Shown: piece by piece, positions 1-7,600 of the stretch
How the letters are laid out: each line of letters begins with the position of its first letter
How positions within the stretch are numbered: the stretch's first letter is position 1
Assembly: GCA_043779285.1 (NCBI GenBank)
Contig: JAYWEL010000156.1
Span: 1-9,592 of the forward strand
DNA length: 9,592 bases
Reading direction: 5' to 3'
From: MGR-bin208 sp043779285
Lineage (GTDB): Bacteria > Bacteroidota > Bacteroidia > Chitinophagales > Chitinophagaceae
Notes under the pieces: model-generated
What the model was told of the DNA's origin: nothing
What the model saw: the letters and a program-made list of their open reading frames with translations, nothing else
Database searches by the model: none
Program-made: the position numbers and the translations under genes

Positions 1-509
1 TGCAGATAAAGTTTACAGTTTGTAGAAACCTGTGCGGCATATTTCTCAGCCCAATCAAAATCAGATTTATTGAAAATGACCACTTTCAGTTCGTTGGCAA
101 AAGGTAAAGTTTCCGGAACAGGAGCTTTGAATTTTTTTGGCGATAAACAGATCCAATTCCAACTTCCACTTAAAGGGTATGCTCCAGAGGTTTCAATATT
201 CGTTTCAAAGCCTTCAGATTGCAAGGCATTAGTCAACGTTTCCAGATTGTGCATCAAAGGTTCTCCACCGGTGATAACAACTAATTGTGTACCTGATTTT
301 TTTACGTTTTCGATCAGTGTTTTAATTTCTATTAAGGGGTGTTTACTTAAATCCCAGCTGTCTTTTACATCACACCATACACAACCCACATCGCATCCAC
401 CCAGTCGTATAAAATAAGCAGCACGTCCCTGATGAAAACCTTCACCTTGTATAGTATAAAAATGTTCCATCACCGGAAGTGAAGTGGAATTTGTTACATT
501 CATCATCAT
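1..509 (-). CDS. queE: 7-carboxy-7-deazaguanine synthase QueE, radical SAM (3' end outside window)
   Basis: Partial gene: 169 codons plus two bases are read from the complement of 509 to the window edge, so the C-terminus is missing. QueE is a cytoplasmic radical-SAM enzyme that converts 6-carboxy-5,6,7,8-tetrahydropterin to 7-carboxy-7-deazaguanine on the route to preQ0 and queuosine. Visible signs are the substrate-loop motif FYTIQGEG (residues 17-24), the cluster-binding CX3CX2C motif at C39, C43 and C46 inside RLGGCDVGCVWCD, TGGEPL (80-85) for SAM contact, IETSGAYPLSG (105-115) and LSPKK (122-126). Together these are characteristic of the Bacteroidota form. Three ATG codons stand in tandem at the start (509, 506, 503), so the exact initiator is uncertain; M14 is unlikely because LPVMEHFYT looks like conserved sequence. 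It starts one base after the folD stop, so it is probably co-transcribed and translationally coupled. Confidence 0.95.
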   Translation of the reverse strand, partial: MMMNVTNSTSLPVMEHFYTIQGEGFHQGRAAYFIRLGGCDVGCVWCDVKDSWDLSKHPLIEIKTLIENVKKSGTQLVVITGGEPLMHNLETLTNALQSEGFETNIETSGAYPLSGSWNWICLSPKKFKAPVPETLPFANELKVVIFNKSDFDWAEKYAAQVSTNCKLYL

Positions 510-510
510 G

Positions 511-1392
511 TTATTCATTATTTTTCAATGCACAGGACCGAAAAGTATTCATCAGTAATGCTGCAATCGTCATAGGGCCAACACCACCCGGTACGGGTGT
601 AATGAAAGAGCATTTAGATGCAACAGAATCAAAATGAACATCACCTTTTAGCTTATATCCGCTTTTTTTACTGCTGTCTTCCACACGTGTAATTCCCACA
701 TCTATTACAATTGCTCCTTCCTTTACCATATCAGCAGTCAGAAATTCTGCTTTACCTAATGCGGCAACTATGATATCGGCATCCTTACATATTTCTTTAA
801 TATTTTTGGTATGCGAATGACAAATGGTAACAGTACAGTTGCCCATTTTAATATTACTGCTCAATAAAATACTCATGGGCCTTCCAACAATATTGCTACG
901 ACCAATAATGACGGCATGTTTTCCTTTTGTTTCTACCTTAAAATGTTCGAGTAATAAAATGATTCCATAGGGTGTAGCTGAAATAAAACCCGGAATTCCC
1001 TGAACCATCCGGCCGATATTTTGCGGATGAAATCCATCCACATCTTTATCCGGATCAATGGCATTGATAACATCGTCGGCTGCAATATGAGCGGGAAGTG
1101 GTAATTGCACCAAAATTCCATCCACATCAGGGTCACAATTCAGGTCGTTGATCTGGCTTAACAAAATATGTGATGAAACCGATTCCTCAAAGCGAATAAG
1201 GGTTGATTTGAAGCCTACTTCTTCACAGGCTTTTACTTTTGCAGCAACATATGTTTCGCTTGCACCACTGGTTCCAACTAATATGGCGGCAAGATGTGGA
1301 ATTTTTTTTCCTTCAGTAGCTAATTGTGTTGCATCCAGTTTTAGTTTGTCTTTAAGAGCGGAGGCTGCTTTTTTACCATCTAAAATTTGCAT
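511..1392 (-). CDS. folD: Bifunctional methylenetetrahydrofolate dehydrogenase / methenyltetrahydrofolate cyclohydrolase FolD
   Basis: Complete 293-residue protein, the usual FolD length. It interconverts 5,10-methylene-, 5,10-methenyl- and 10-formyl-tetrahydrofolate with NADP(+) in the cytoplasm, supplying one-carbon units for purines and formyl-Met-tRNA. The N-terminal catalytic domain shows YVAAKVKACEEVGF (48-61) with the catalytic Y48 and K52, DGILVQLPLP (91-100) with Q96, and DKDVDGFHPQNIGR (115-128) with D119. The Rossmann domain shows GRSNIVGRP (164-172) and HSHTKN, and the C-terminal signature is PVPGGVGPMT (266-275). The motif that is often PCTPxG in the family reads SATPYG (138-143), so the usual cysteine is absent; this position is not known to be catalytic. 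The start at 1392 gives the normal MQILDGKKA opening, and the next Met is M129, far inside the protein. A -33/-7 promoter sits directly upstream. It is the first gene of an apparent folD-queE operon. Confidence 0.97.
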   Translation of the reverse strand: MQILDGKKAASALKDKLKLDATQLATEGKKIPHLAAILVGTSGASETYVAAKVKACEEVGFKSTLIRFEESVSSHILLSQINDLNCDPDVDGILVQLPLPAHIAADDVINAIDPDKDVDGFHPQNIGRMVQGIPGFISATPYGIILLLEHFKVETKGKHAVIIGRSNIVGRPMSILLSSNIKMGNCTVTICHSHTKNIKEICKDADIIVAALGKAEFLTADMVKEGAIVIDVGITRVEDSSKKSGYKLKGDVHFDSVASKCSFITPVPGGVGPMTIAALLMNTFRSCALKNNE

Positions 1393-1396
1393 GGCG

Positions 1397-1427
1397 CAAA
1401 GCTAACTTTAACAGTAAACCCTTCCAA
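1397..1427 (-). promoter_or_regulatory. Bacteroidota-type housekeeping promoter of folD
   Basis: On the minus strand a TTG (-33 element, complement of 1425-1427) is followed after 20 bases by TAGCTTTG (-7 element, complement of 1397-1404), matching the Bacteroidota sigma-ABfr pattern TTG-N19-21-TAnnTTTG. Only four bases separate the -7 box from the folD ATG. Transcription from this box would therefore start at or next to the start codon. The independent promoter at 9506-9536 has the same 20-base spacing, which supports the match. Confidence 0.7.
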
Positions 1428-1488
1428 GTAAAGCATGATATTTTATTATTTCATTTCGAAACGTATCTTACAAAAATAAATATATGAT

Positions 1489-2319
1489 GTGAAGACATTC
1501 TATTTCTATGGATTGATCATGGCGGTTACTTGTTTTGGGAACTTATATGCACAATCCGTCCGATTACCGGTTTCTTCTTCTTATTTAGGCGTGGGAACTT
1601 ACAGTAAAAGCCATATTGATTTGTTGAATGCAGGTACAAATCAAGCTGCACTGGCACAAATAAAAAGTATTTCAGCAGCTGTATTTTCTGAAAGACGTTT
1701 TTTATTAGAGAATATGAACCTTCACAGAGCATCCATTTCTTTACCAACAAGTGGTGGAACATTTGCTGTAAATACCGGGTATTTTGGTGCTGCAGATTAT
1801 AATGAATCGCAAGTATCGCTGGCTTATGGTAAAAAGTTGGGTGATAAAATTGATATAGGCGTACAATTCAATTATCATAATTTTCGGGTTGCCGGTTATG
1901 GAAATGCTTCTGCTGTAAATCTGGAAGCTGGTGCCATCATTCATCTTACCGATAAATTGCATGCAGGTTTTCATGCTGCAAATCCTGCTGGTGGAAAAAT
2001 TGGAAAGAATGGAGAAGAGAAATTAGCGTCTGTTTTTAAAACCGGCTTTGGATATGAGGGATCTGAAAAATTAGTTGTGAATGCGGAAATAATAAAAGAA
2101 GAAAATCAACCGATTCATATTGTAGCTGGGTTTCAGTATAAATTAATTCCACAGATCATGATACGAGCCGGGATTTCTTCAACTTCATCTAGCGGATTTG
2201 CAGGAGTCGGGTTAACATTGAAAAAATTTCGTTTAGATCTGACCAGTAGTTTCCATCAACAATTAGGCATTACTCCGGGTTTATTAATCCAATTCAATTT
2301 TAATAATAAGGAAAATTGA
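1489..2319 (+). CDS. PorV/PorQ-like outer-membrane beta-barrel protein of unknown role
   Basis: A 276-residue predicted outer-membrane or secreted protein. Residues 1-21 form a Sec signal peptide (basic start, hydrophobic core, cleavage after LYA before Q22). What follows is a chain of alternating amphipathic beta strands rich in Gly, Asn and aromatic residues, with an early NQAAL (51-55) that recalls the NPAxL motif near the N-terminus of PorV/PorQ and related barrels. The family assignment rests on general resemblance only. Known PorV/PorQ proteins serve type IX secretion as shuttle or attachment partners; nothing here proves that role. The start must be GTG at 1489: an in-frame stop lies at 1477-1479 and the next Met, M11, falls inside the signal peptide. 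An ATG-ATG-TGA start-stop at 1484-1492 overlaps this start in another frame. The gene overlaps the next by four bases, so the two products are probably made together. I see no strong promoter in the 96-base gap upstream. Confidence 0.7.
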   Translation: MKTFYFYGLIMAVTCFGNLYAQSVRLPVSSSYLGVGTYSKSHIDLLNAGTNQAALAQIKSISAAVFSERRFLLENMNLHRASISLPTSGGTFAVNTGYFGAADYNESQVSLAYGKKLGDKIDIGVQFNYHNFRVAGYGNASAVNLEAGAIIHLTDKLHAGFHAANPAGGKIGKNGEEKLASVFKTGFGYEGSEKLVVNAEIIKEENQPIHIVAGFQYKLIPQIMIRAGISSTSSSGFAGVGLTLKKFRLDLTSSFHQQLGITPGLLIQFNFNNKEN

Positions 2320-4358
2320 AAAAAATCTTTTGCATAGGGTTTTCTTTTTTATTCATGCATTTCATAAATGCGCAGGAAACAGTGAACGCTAATACGGAAC
2401 AGCAGTTGGAGAACTTGGCCGATGATTTGGAGTCTGAAACGGAAGATGACAATTATCTGCAACAATTATTGCAGTTCAAAAAAAATCCGTTGAATCTGAA
2501 TTTTGTAAATGCCATAGAGTTAAAGGAACTGAGAATATTATCTGATTTGCAAATCGAGAATTTTATCAGTTATCGGAAATTGATGGGCAAACTGATTTCT
2601 GTTTATGAGTTGCAGTCCGTTCCCACATGGGATTTGTTTACCATAAAAAAAGTATTGCCTTATATCATTGTCGGAAATGCTATTTCGGTTAAGGAAGCAT
2701 TGGCAATTCGGATCCGCGATGGGGAGCATATATTCCTTTCCCGATTTTCTCAGGCAATGGAAACCAGTAGAGGGTATATTCCTAAAACCACCGGTAATTA
2801 TTACCTGGGTGGCAAAGACAGATTATTCTTCCGGTATCGGTATCAATATAAAAACCTGCTGCAGTATGGTATTGTAGGGGATAAGGATGCAGGAGAGGCT
2901 TTTTTTAAAGGACCTCAAAAAAAAGGGTTTGATTTTTATTCTGCACATCTTTTTGCCAGAAATATGGGTGTGATTCAAAGTCTGGCTATTGGTGATTTCA
3001 CAGTTAATATGGGGCAGGGTTTAATACATTGGTTGGGTTTGGCATTTGGTAAAAGTGTAGATGTAATGGGGGTTAAAAGGCAATCGGCGATATTGCGTCC
3101 TTATAATTCAGCCGGTGAATTTTTGTTTCATCGGGGTGCAGGAATTACACTAAAAAAAGGGATGTTTGAAACTACTGCATTTGCTTCTTTTCGAAACCTG
3201 AGTACCAATTTGGTTGCAGATACTATTAGCCGGGAAGATTATTTTTCTTCATTTCAAGCTTCAGGCTATCATCGAACTGCCAGTGAATTAGCTGATCGAA
3301 ATAATATGTCACAACAAACTATTGGTGGAAACTTTACTATTCGGTCTGATAGATGGCATCTGGGTTTCAATGGGATCAGTTATCAATTTTCTTTGCCTTT
3401 TAAAAAAGGAGATTTACCATACAACTATTATGCATTAAATGGAAAGACCTGGAATAATTTCAGTACCGATTATAGTTTCACATTTAAAAATATTCATTTT
3501 TTTGGCGAAGCTGCCATGGATAAAAGAAAATATACTGCCTTTGTAAATGGGTTATTGATTAGTGTGGATACAAGAGTTGATATTTCTTTTGTGCATCGAA
3601 AAATAAGCAAGGGATATCAAGCAGTTAATGGAAATGCTTTTACAGAAAACACCTATCCCACCAACGAAAGTGGCTTGTATTCCGGAATAAGTATCAGACC
3701 AAATTCATTTTGGCGGTTAGATGCCTATGCTGATTTTTTCTCTTTCCCTTTTTTAAAATATCAGGTAGATGGCCCGAGTAGAGGAAGGGAGTACCTTACT
3801 CAGTTAACATATGTTCCCAATAAACAGATAGAACTATATATTCGGTACAGAAACGACAGCAAACAAACCAATCAATCAGGGAATACAACAGTCAGTAATT
3901 ATCTTGTTTTTTTACCAAGGCAAAATTTTCGAACACAAATAAGTTATAAAATAAACCCAACCATTACTTTACGAAATAGAAATGAAGTGATTTGGGTTGA
4001 TAAAAAAGGGCCGAATGCAGAAAATGGGTTTCTGACATATGTTGATATTTTTTACAAGCCCATGATGAAACCATTGGCAGCCAATCTGCGACTTCAATAT
4101 TTTGAAACGGACGGCTATAGCTCCCGGATATATGCCTATGAGAACGATGTGCTTTATTATTTTTCCATTCCAGCTTTTTATGATAAAGGCTATCGCTATT
4201 ATGCTAACATCAATTATGATGTATCTAAAAAATTGACCATTTGGGTTAAATGGTCCCAGTTAATCTACACAAATCGAAAAATAAACGGATCCGGTTTAGA
4301 TGAAGTGCCAGTAAACCGGAAATCAGAGATAAAGTTTCAGGCCCGGTTGACTTTATAA
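2316..4358 (+). CDS. Helix-hairpin-helix (ComEA-like) domain protein with large outer-membrane beta-barrel, function unknown
   Basis: A 680-residue predicted outer-membrane protein. Residues 1-19 are a signal peptide (cleavage after INA, before Q20). An acidic linker follows (about 28-47), then a ComEA-like double helix-hairpin-helix at about 58-117: PLNLNFVNAIELKEL corresponds to the NINTA..EL motif, ISYRKLMGKLISVYEL to the YR...G.f.s...L motif, ending in VLPYI. The rest (about 130-680) is rich in alternating aromatic and polar residues, as in a beta-barrel, with GDFTVNMGQGL (226-236), LAFGKS (242-247) and FHRGAG (271-276) as the most motif-like parts. The glycines that form the phosphate-binding hairpins in true ComEA are absent, so DNA binding is doubtful. 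The only workable start is TTG at 2316: a stop lies at 2307-2309, and M14 would destroy the signal peptide. AAGG at 2308-2311 may assist initiation. Its start overlaps the upstream stop as TTGA. I recognise the architecture as one that occurs in Bacteroidota but know no assigned function. Confidence 0.8.
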   Translation: MKKIFCIGFSFLFMHFINAQETVNANTEQQLENLADDLESETEDDNYLQQLLQFKKNPLNLNFVNAIELKELRILSDLQIENFISYRKLMGKLISVYELQSVPTWDLFTIKKVLPYIIVGNAISVKEALAIRIRDGEHIFLSRFSQAMETSRGYIPKTTGNYYLGGKDRLFFRYRYQYKNLLQYGIVGDKDAGEAFFKGPQKKGFDFYSAHLFARNMGVIQSLAIGDFTVNMGQGLIHWLGLAFGKSVDVMGVKRQSAILRPYNSAGEFLFHRGAGITLKKGMFETTAFASFRNLSTNLVADTISREDYFSSFQASGYHRTASELADRNNMSQQTIGGNFTIRSDRWHLGFNGISYQFSLPFKKGDLPYNYYALNGKTWNNFSTDYSFTFKNIHFFGEAAMDKRKYTAFVNGLLISVDTRVDISFVHRKISKGYQAVNGNAFTENTYPTNESGLYSGISIRPNSFWRLDAYADFFSFPFLKYQVDGPSRGREYLTQLTYVPNKQIELYIRYRNDSKQTNQSGNTTVSNYLVFLPRQNFRTQISYKINPTITLRNRNEVIWVDKKGPNAENGFLTYVDIFYKPMMKPLAANLRLQYFETDGYSSRIYAYENDVLYYFSIPAFYDKGYRYYANINYDVSKKLTIWVKWSQLIYTNRKINGSGLDEVPVNRKSEIKFQARLTL

Positions 4359-4422
4359 TTATCCCCGATCAAATTGTTCGCTTTAAACGTATTATTGTTA
4401 ATTTTTTTTGTGTTTAGTATTC

Positions 4423-4442
4423 ACTATTTTAAATGGTTTTTT
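4423..4442 (+). terminator. Weak candidate terminator after the HhH/barrel gene
   Basis: ACTAT (4423-4427) can pair with ATGGT (4433-4437), including one G-U pair, around a five-base loop, and six T residues run from 4437 to 4442. The stem is short and AT-rich, so it would be a poor terminator. It is listed only because it follows the stop codon by 64 bases and is followed by a T-run. Confidence 0.2.
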
Positions 4443-4531
4443 ATTAGGAATATTACTTAAACTATTAAAGTGCAATTTCATAAATATTTAAATAGTTGTT
4501 ATTCAAATTAATATTAAGATAGAATTATTGA

Positions 4532-4571
4532 ATATATTTCAAATCTATAAAATGAAAGATTTGAAATATAT
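4532..4571. repeat. Perfect 15-bp inverted repeat upstream of the SusC gene
   Basis: The left arm ATATATTTCAAATCT (4532-4546) and right arm AGATTTGAAATATAT (4557-4571) are exact reverse complements, separated by a 10-base spacer. Neither side carries a T-run of the kind expected after an intrinsic terminator. It lies 128 bases before the SusC start codon. It could be a two-half-site operator for a dimeric regulator or an RNA hairpin in the leader; the sequence does not decide between these. Confidence 0.85.
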
Positions 4572-4605
4572 AAGGTAAATGTTAAAAAATTATTATATTA
4601 GTGCA

Positions 4606-4644
4606 GCATTATTAAAAACTAAATGTCTTTTTAATAAATAATGC
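4606..4644. repeat. Imperfect inverted repeat in the SusC leader region
   Basis: GCATTATTAAAAA (4606-4618) can pair with TTTTTAATAAATAATGC (4628-4644) around a 9-base loop. This gives about 13 base pairs interrupted by a 4-base bulge in the right arm. All but two of the pairs are A-T, so stability is modest and chance is a real possibility in such AT-rich DNA. It lies 55 bases before the SusC start codon. Confidence 0.5.
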
Positions 4645-4699
4645 TTATTCATGTTACTCTCTGAGAACCAATTTTTTTTTAATTTAAAACTTAAATTAC

Positions 4700-7600
4700 A
4701 TGCGAAAAATTCTATCATTGTTTTCCATTTGTATGCTTAGTACAGCATTTACAATGGCACAAACAGTAGATGTGTCCGGTAAAATAACGGATAACAAAGG
4801 AAATCCGGTTGTTAATGCATCAGTCAGTGAAAGAGGTTCAAGTAAAGGAACAACTTCAGATGAAAAAGGTCTTTTTAAGCTTTCAGTTAAAAAGAATGCT
4901 AGTTTAGAAATATCCAGTGTCGGTTATGAACTTAAAGTTGTATCTGGGATAGCTGGAGGAACATTAAATGTAGAATTATCCGAATCGGATTTGTTTTTGA
5001 GCGAAGTAGTAGTAACAGGTGTGGGTGTTGCAACCAGCAAGAGAAAAATCGGTATCGATGTTTCATCTATTTCCAGCAAAAACTTTGCAAAGAGTGCCAT
5101 TCTCAGCCCCGAACAGGCACTGGTAGGTCAAATTTCAGGTGCACAGATTCAGTTCAATAGTGGTGAACCCGGAGCTAGGGCCAGTATTATCCTACGTGGT
5201 ATTAATAGTTTAGGTTCTACACAACCTATGATCTTGGTGGATGGTATAGAGGTAACAGATATGAGTGGACTTGATCCTGCCAATATTGATAGGATAGAAG
5301 TAGTAAAAGGTGCTGCTGGTGGTACATTGTATGGTGCGCAAGGTGCTAATGGAGTCATTCAGATTTTTACTAAAAAAGGCATAAAAGGTGTTAAACCCAA
5401 TATAACATTCAGTACAAGGTATAGTTCAGATCAGGTGTTACGCCAAAACGATCTGTTGGCAAAATATCACCACTATGTAACAGATGCACAAGGTTTTATT
5501 CTTGATAATGGTGGGAATAGAATCAAACGCGATAATGCAACCGGTCAATGGACAGATCCGGCTTTTGAAGGTACAAATCCAAACAATAACAAGCCTTACA
5601 AGGAACAGACTTTTGATCACATGAATCAAGCTTTCAGAACTGCTCAAACATATAATAATGTGTTGAATATTTCCGGTGGCTTTGGTAAAATTGATTACAA
5701 TTTTGGGCTGAATAATTTGTCACAACAAAGTGTGTTATTCAACAAATTTCAACGTAATAATATTAGCATGGGCTTAGGAATAGAGCTTGCAAAAAATTTA
5801 ACCTTGCGATCAAACACGCAGTTGGTCTTACAAGAAGAAGATTTGCTTACGGTTGACCGTTTTGCAATGATTAACTCTTATCAGTGGATTGATTTTGAAT
5901 CCAAGGATTCAATCGGTAACCTGGTAATACAACCCAAGCAGTTGAACGAGCGAAATCCGCTATCTGAATTAGAATGGCATAAACGTTTTGCAAAAAGCAA
6001 CCGCTTTGTACAAAATTTTAACCTCAATTACCGATTCAGCCGTTTTGTAGAATTGGATTGGAAGTATGGTTTGGATTTAGGGAACCGGGAGTTTTTTGAT
6101 GTATATGATAATCAGGAAAAATTATTGCAAAACCAGTTTTGGGGTTTAAGCCGCAAGGGTTCAATTACGAGACAATATGATAAAAATTTATTTCAAAATA
6201 TGCTGACTTCGGTTTTTGTCCGAACTGATTTTGAAAAAGATTTTAACCTTAAAGTTCCGATTCGTATTGTTACACAAGCATCTTATGATTGGAGAAGAAC
6301 AGACTATAATTATTTCTTTGCTCAGGGTACTGAGTTGCCTCCTTTCCCACCATCAAATATTAGTGTTGCAGCGCAAAGAAACTCTGGCGACAATAGCGAA
6401 GCCTTCAATACATTTGGATTTCTGGTAAATCAAACCATCGATTGGGGAAATCTGTTTGGTATTGCTGTTGGTATTCGTTCAGATTTTTCATCTGAATTTG
6501 GAGGAGCTGATAAAAAAGCTTTCACCTTCCCAAGAGGTAACGCTTACTTCCGCCCTTCAGAACTCTTAAATGTTTCATGGCTAACCGACTGGAAAGTTAG
6601 AGCCGCTTATGGAGAGGCGGGTATTCAACCACCACGTTTTGCCCGTCAGGTAACATTGGCTCCTGCTCAGTTGGGTACTGCAAGCAGTATGATCCTGCCT
6701 GGAAATGCCCGTAACCCCTTATTGCGGGTACAGCGATCCAAAGAACTAGAGATTGGAACAGATGTTGGTTTCAATACCGGAAACAAAGATTGGTTTACAA
6801 AAATTTCAACCAGCTTCACATATTGGAAAAGAGAAGGTGTGGATATTATTCAAAATGCAGATGCTTCACCCAGTACTGGTTTTAGCAGCCGTATCGACAA
6901 CCTGATTAATACAAAAGGCCGTGGTTTTGACTTTCAATTAGATGCCTTGGTTTTCGAAAACAAAAACATTACCTGGAACTTTGGAATCAGAGCAGGCCAT
7001 GCCGTAACAGAAATTACAAAACTTTCTAACGACAAAGAAGTGATCAATGGCAACTTCACCCTTCGTCCTGGTGAAAGAGTAGGTGTTTTTTGGGGACAGG
7101 TGCCAGTATCCAGCCTTGATGAATTAAGACCAAACGGTAGTCCTTATTTAACACAAGCCCAAAAAAGCGATTTCGAAGTAGTAAATGGTACCGTTGTAAA
7201 TAAAAATACAAGACTAGCTTTAATTAGTGCATCGGATGACAAGCGTTTTATGGGAGACCCTAACCCAGATTTAACCATGTCTTTCATCAATAGTATTGTT
7301 TTATTTAAAAAACTAAATGTCTCATTCCAGTTTGATTGGTGGAAAGGACATCAGGTATATAACTTAACACGTCAGTGGTTGTATCGTGACAGGCTTCATG
7401 CCGATTTCGACAAACAGATTACTATCAATTCTCAAACTGGTGCATGGGCTCAGTATTACAACAGTTTGTACAATAGTGTTCAACCCATATCATGGTTTGT
7501 TGAAGATGCTTCATTTGTAAGATTACGTGATGTATCAATATCATACACTCTTGGGCCGGATATTTTAGGGAAAACAAAAATATTTAACAATATTACCATT

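Larger units (their letters stand above)
4359..4699. other. AT-rich intergenic region and probable leader of the SusC/SusD operon
   Basis: This 341-base stretch has no convincing gene. It is far more AT-rich than the flanking genes and contains long A and T runs, including a T-tract at 4671-4680. It holds a weak hairpin with T-run near 4423-4442, a perfect inverted repeat at 4532-4571 and an imperfect one at 4606-4644. No good TTG-N20-TAnnTTTG promoter is visible on the plus strand; the nearest -7 lookalike is TATATTAG at 4594-4601, which lacks a -33 partner at the proper distance. The SusC promoter must nevertheless lie here or further upstream. Confidence 0.7.

Noticed and set aside
70..417. 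Plus-strand open frame of 115 codons
   Set aside because: It lies opposite queE, whose conserved radical-SAM motifs fix the minus strand as coding; the plus-strand product has no recognisable features.
1148..1405. Plus-strand open frame of 85 codons
   Set aside because: It is antisense to the 5' half of folD and the translation shows no domain or signal peptide.
1403..1471. Possible plus-strand promoter boxes TAACTTTA (1403-1410) and TATCTTAC (1464-1471) for the gene at 1489
   Set aside because: Each departs from TAnnTTTG at the conserved end and neither has a TTG at about 20 bases upstream.
4540..4547. Minus-strand -7 lookalike TAGATTTG inside the left arm of the perfect inverted repeat
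   Set aside because: The minus strand beyond it runs into the convergent 3' end of the HhH/barrel gene and has no gene to express; the match probably arises by chance.
4532..4571. Perfect inverted repeat read as an intrinsic terminator
   Set aside because: The stem is almost entirely A-T and no T-run follows on either strand.
6216..6428. Plus-strand open frame of 70 codons within the SusC gene
   Set aside because: It is a shifted-frame shadow of a continuous, well-conserved SusC barrel reading frame.
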